From an uncultured Peptococcaceae bacterium (lineage in GTDB: Bacteria; Bacillota; Peptococcia; Peptococcales; Peptococcaceae): a DNA stretch of 23,590 nucleotides. A program made the position numbers and the translations under genes. The stretch is taken from assembly GCA_947254645.1 (NCBI GenBank), contig CAMYDW010000021.1:1-23590 (forward strand), given 5' to 3'. This document shows positions 22,139 to 23,590 of this stretch, one piece after another (position 1 is the first letter of the stretch; the number at the start of each line of letters is the position of its first letter). The notes below the pieces were generated by a model that was not told the origin of the DNA, did no database searches, and was given only the letters and a program-made list of their open reading frames with translations.

Positions 22139-23353
22139 TTAGCAAACATAGAGTGTAGGTTTTTGTATCATTTTGGAGAAAATCATATCTAAGATTTTTA
22201 ATTTTAATACGTCTTCTTCAGTTTTTAAGTCGCTATAATTTAAAATATTTTTAACGACATAACCAGCAAAAATAGGTGGTGTAGGGACACTCCCCTTAGG
22301 TAGAAATTTTTTATTTTTAATCATTATCTTGTTTTCTAGGAAAACAAGCTCTTTTCCTAAAAAATAATCATACATTTCAGCTATAAATTCTGGTTCAATA
22401 GCATCAAATTTGTAAGGCGAATAAATATATATGCTATCAACAAACTCTTCAAAACATCGATCAGGAATTTTTATATTTTTGGGAATAGTATATTCATACA
22501 TCGCACCATCGTATTTTTTATAATATTCATTTATACAGCTATTGTTAAATTGATCCCAGAACCCATTGCCATTATTAAACCATTCTAAAAGTCTCCCTTC
22601 AGGTTCATATTCTATTGACTCTAGCACTCTGTGAAATAAGAGCCTATTTATGATTATTTGAGCATAATATTGTAAGTTAGTTGTAGATAATTTTGGATTT
22701 TCTAATAGCCCATTTGCTAAATTAATTTGTAGTCTGCTAATTAGTTCAATAAAATCATGGCCAATTGATTTTAAGTAACCTTCTTTAATTTCAATAGAAA
22801 ATGGCTCTAAATCCCAATCGTTATTTTGTATCTTTTTTTTAGATAAAAATTGGAAATATAAGTCAGGCTCATTAATTAAATCATCAATTGAAAAGGTAAT
22901 TGTTTTATAGTCTGCTGCCATTTTAATATCTGGCTTAGTTCGTGTATCATAAATCCTGAAATATTCAAAATCTGAAACCATTGAAAAACTTAGTCCTGCT
23001 GACCACCCATAAGAACGAATTTGAAAAGATATTGAAGTATTTTTTAAGAAATTTATTCTTGCATTCTTGGCATCAAGATATAACTTTAGCACTCCTCTAT
23101 CAAGTAGCTGATAATCTGGTTTTCTGTGCCTGCTTGATATTGATTTTAAGTTATCAAGAGTAGCTTTGTTGGTTATGACTTTTTCTTGAATAATTTCACC
23201 TGTGTCGTTAATATTCCACCCAAAAATTTCTAATACTTTATTTAAGTAAGCAGCTCGAACATACTCTTCCGTGAAATTTTCATATCTTTTTTCAACCTCA
23301 TAATAAAACTGATCTCTTAATTCTTTTAATTGATCTATAATTTTTTGTTTCAT
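22139..23353 (-). pseudogene. Truncated type IIG-like restriction protein (nuclease part only)
   Basis: 404 residues, ATG behind AAAAGGACAATGGG. The N-terminal region has a type I/IIG HsdR-like nuclease: RKPDYQLL (about 86-93), then LKLYLDAK, a PD...D-x-K variant. A helical region leads to GSVPTPPIFAGYVVKNIL, equivalent to the YTPxxI motif before a methyltransferase, and to LKILD, where motif I (ILDPACGSG) should start. Instead the frame reads MIFSKMIQKPTLYVC and stops. The methyltransferase and target-recognition parts, several hundred residues in intact relatives, are absent, and no remnant is seen downstream. It is probably a dead gene fused to foreign DNA; a solo nuclease role is possible. 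Confidence 0.7.
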
Positions 23354-23590
23354 CCCATTGTCCTTTTATTTTTATATCTTTTGCATCATCTGTCCTTCTT
23401 TATATATTTTTCATTATATTTATTTACAACTTTGTTATTTTTACATGATTTTTTAAATCTAATTTATTCTAAATTCAACACAATATAGCACAGATAATGT
23501 AGTTTGCTTTTTAGTTATAAATTATCCTTAAAATAATTTACACTTAATTGCTTGTTATATATATTGTACCACTTATTTACTATATATTAT
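23354..23590. other. AT-rich non-coding end of the window
   Basis: No gene, strong hairpin or repeat is visible. TATAAT-like sequences on the minus strand near 23400-23420 may belong to the promoter of the truncated restriction gene. Confidence 0.4.

Noticed and set aside
1..23590. CRISPR array
   Set aside because: Repeats found are short, two or three copies, and without regular spacers of 30 nt or so.
1..23590. tRNA, rRNA, integrase or att sites
   Set aside because: None could be recognised; the element ends are outside the window or not visible.

Overview
The window is AT-rich, uses strong AGGAGG-type ribosome sites and several GTG/TTG starts, and carries the replication and packaging gene set typical of siphovirus-like prophages of low-GC Firmicutes, most likely Clostridia. 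No host chromosomal genes, integrase, tRNA or attachment site are visible, so species and element boundaries cannot be given.

Left part, minus strand (1-6070): the early-to-late side of a phage genome, read right to left: a small zinc protein, a primase-helicase (VirE/D5), a VRR-NUC nuclease, a SNF2-type helicase, a DUF1492 sigma-like late regulator, a late promoter with three TGTCC boxes exactly 10 bp apart, an HNH endonuclease, a GC-rich possible cos region and the start of a P27-like terminase small subunit. A small gene with its own promoter and terminator (a 'moron') sits in the opposite direction between HNH and terminase.

Middle part, plus strand (6070-10889): the divergent early module: two small proteins, a DUF2800 Cas4/RecB-like nuclease, a DUF2815 single-strand DNA-binding-type protein, two small membrane proteins and a family A DNA polymerase. 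The two early modules diverge from about 5900-6240. This interval holds three copies of a 40-nt motif with invariant internal spacing, each in the sense direction of the gene it precedes.

Right part (10890-23353), nearly all minus strand: a defence-type accessory island. Read right to left it has: a truncated type IIG-like restriction protein that ends inside the first methyltransferase motif; a two-gene unit of an unknown protein and a metallo-beta-lactamase-fold protein; a plus-strand sigma-like gene behind a structured leader that sequesters its ribosome site; a four-gene ABC-3C-like operon (C-terminal component, small middle component, DUF2326 ATPase, XRE regulator); a tRNA-guanine-transglycosylase (TGT/DpdA)-like enzyme with the key family residues; and a six-gene operon of an AbrB-like regulator, an EVE-domain protein, two DNA methyltransferases, a PD-(D/E)xK nuclease and a paralogue of that nuclease that has lost its catalytic Glu and Lys.

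The most interesting candidates are the restriction-modification operon with an active/inactive nuclease pair, the TGT-like base-exchange enzyme beside it, the structured leader of the sigma-like gene, and the repeated motif in the divergent early control region.
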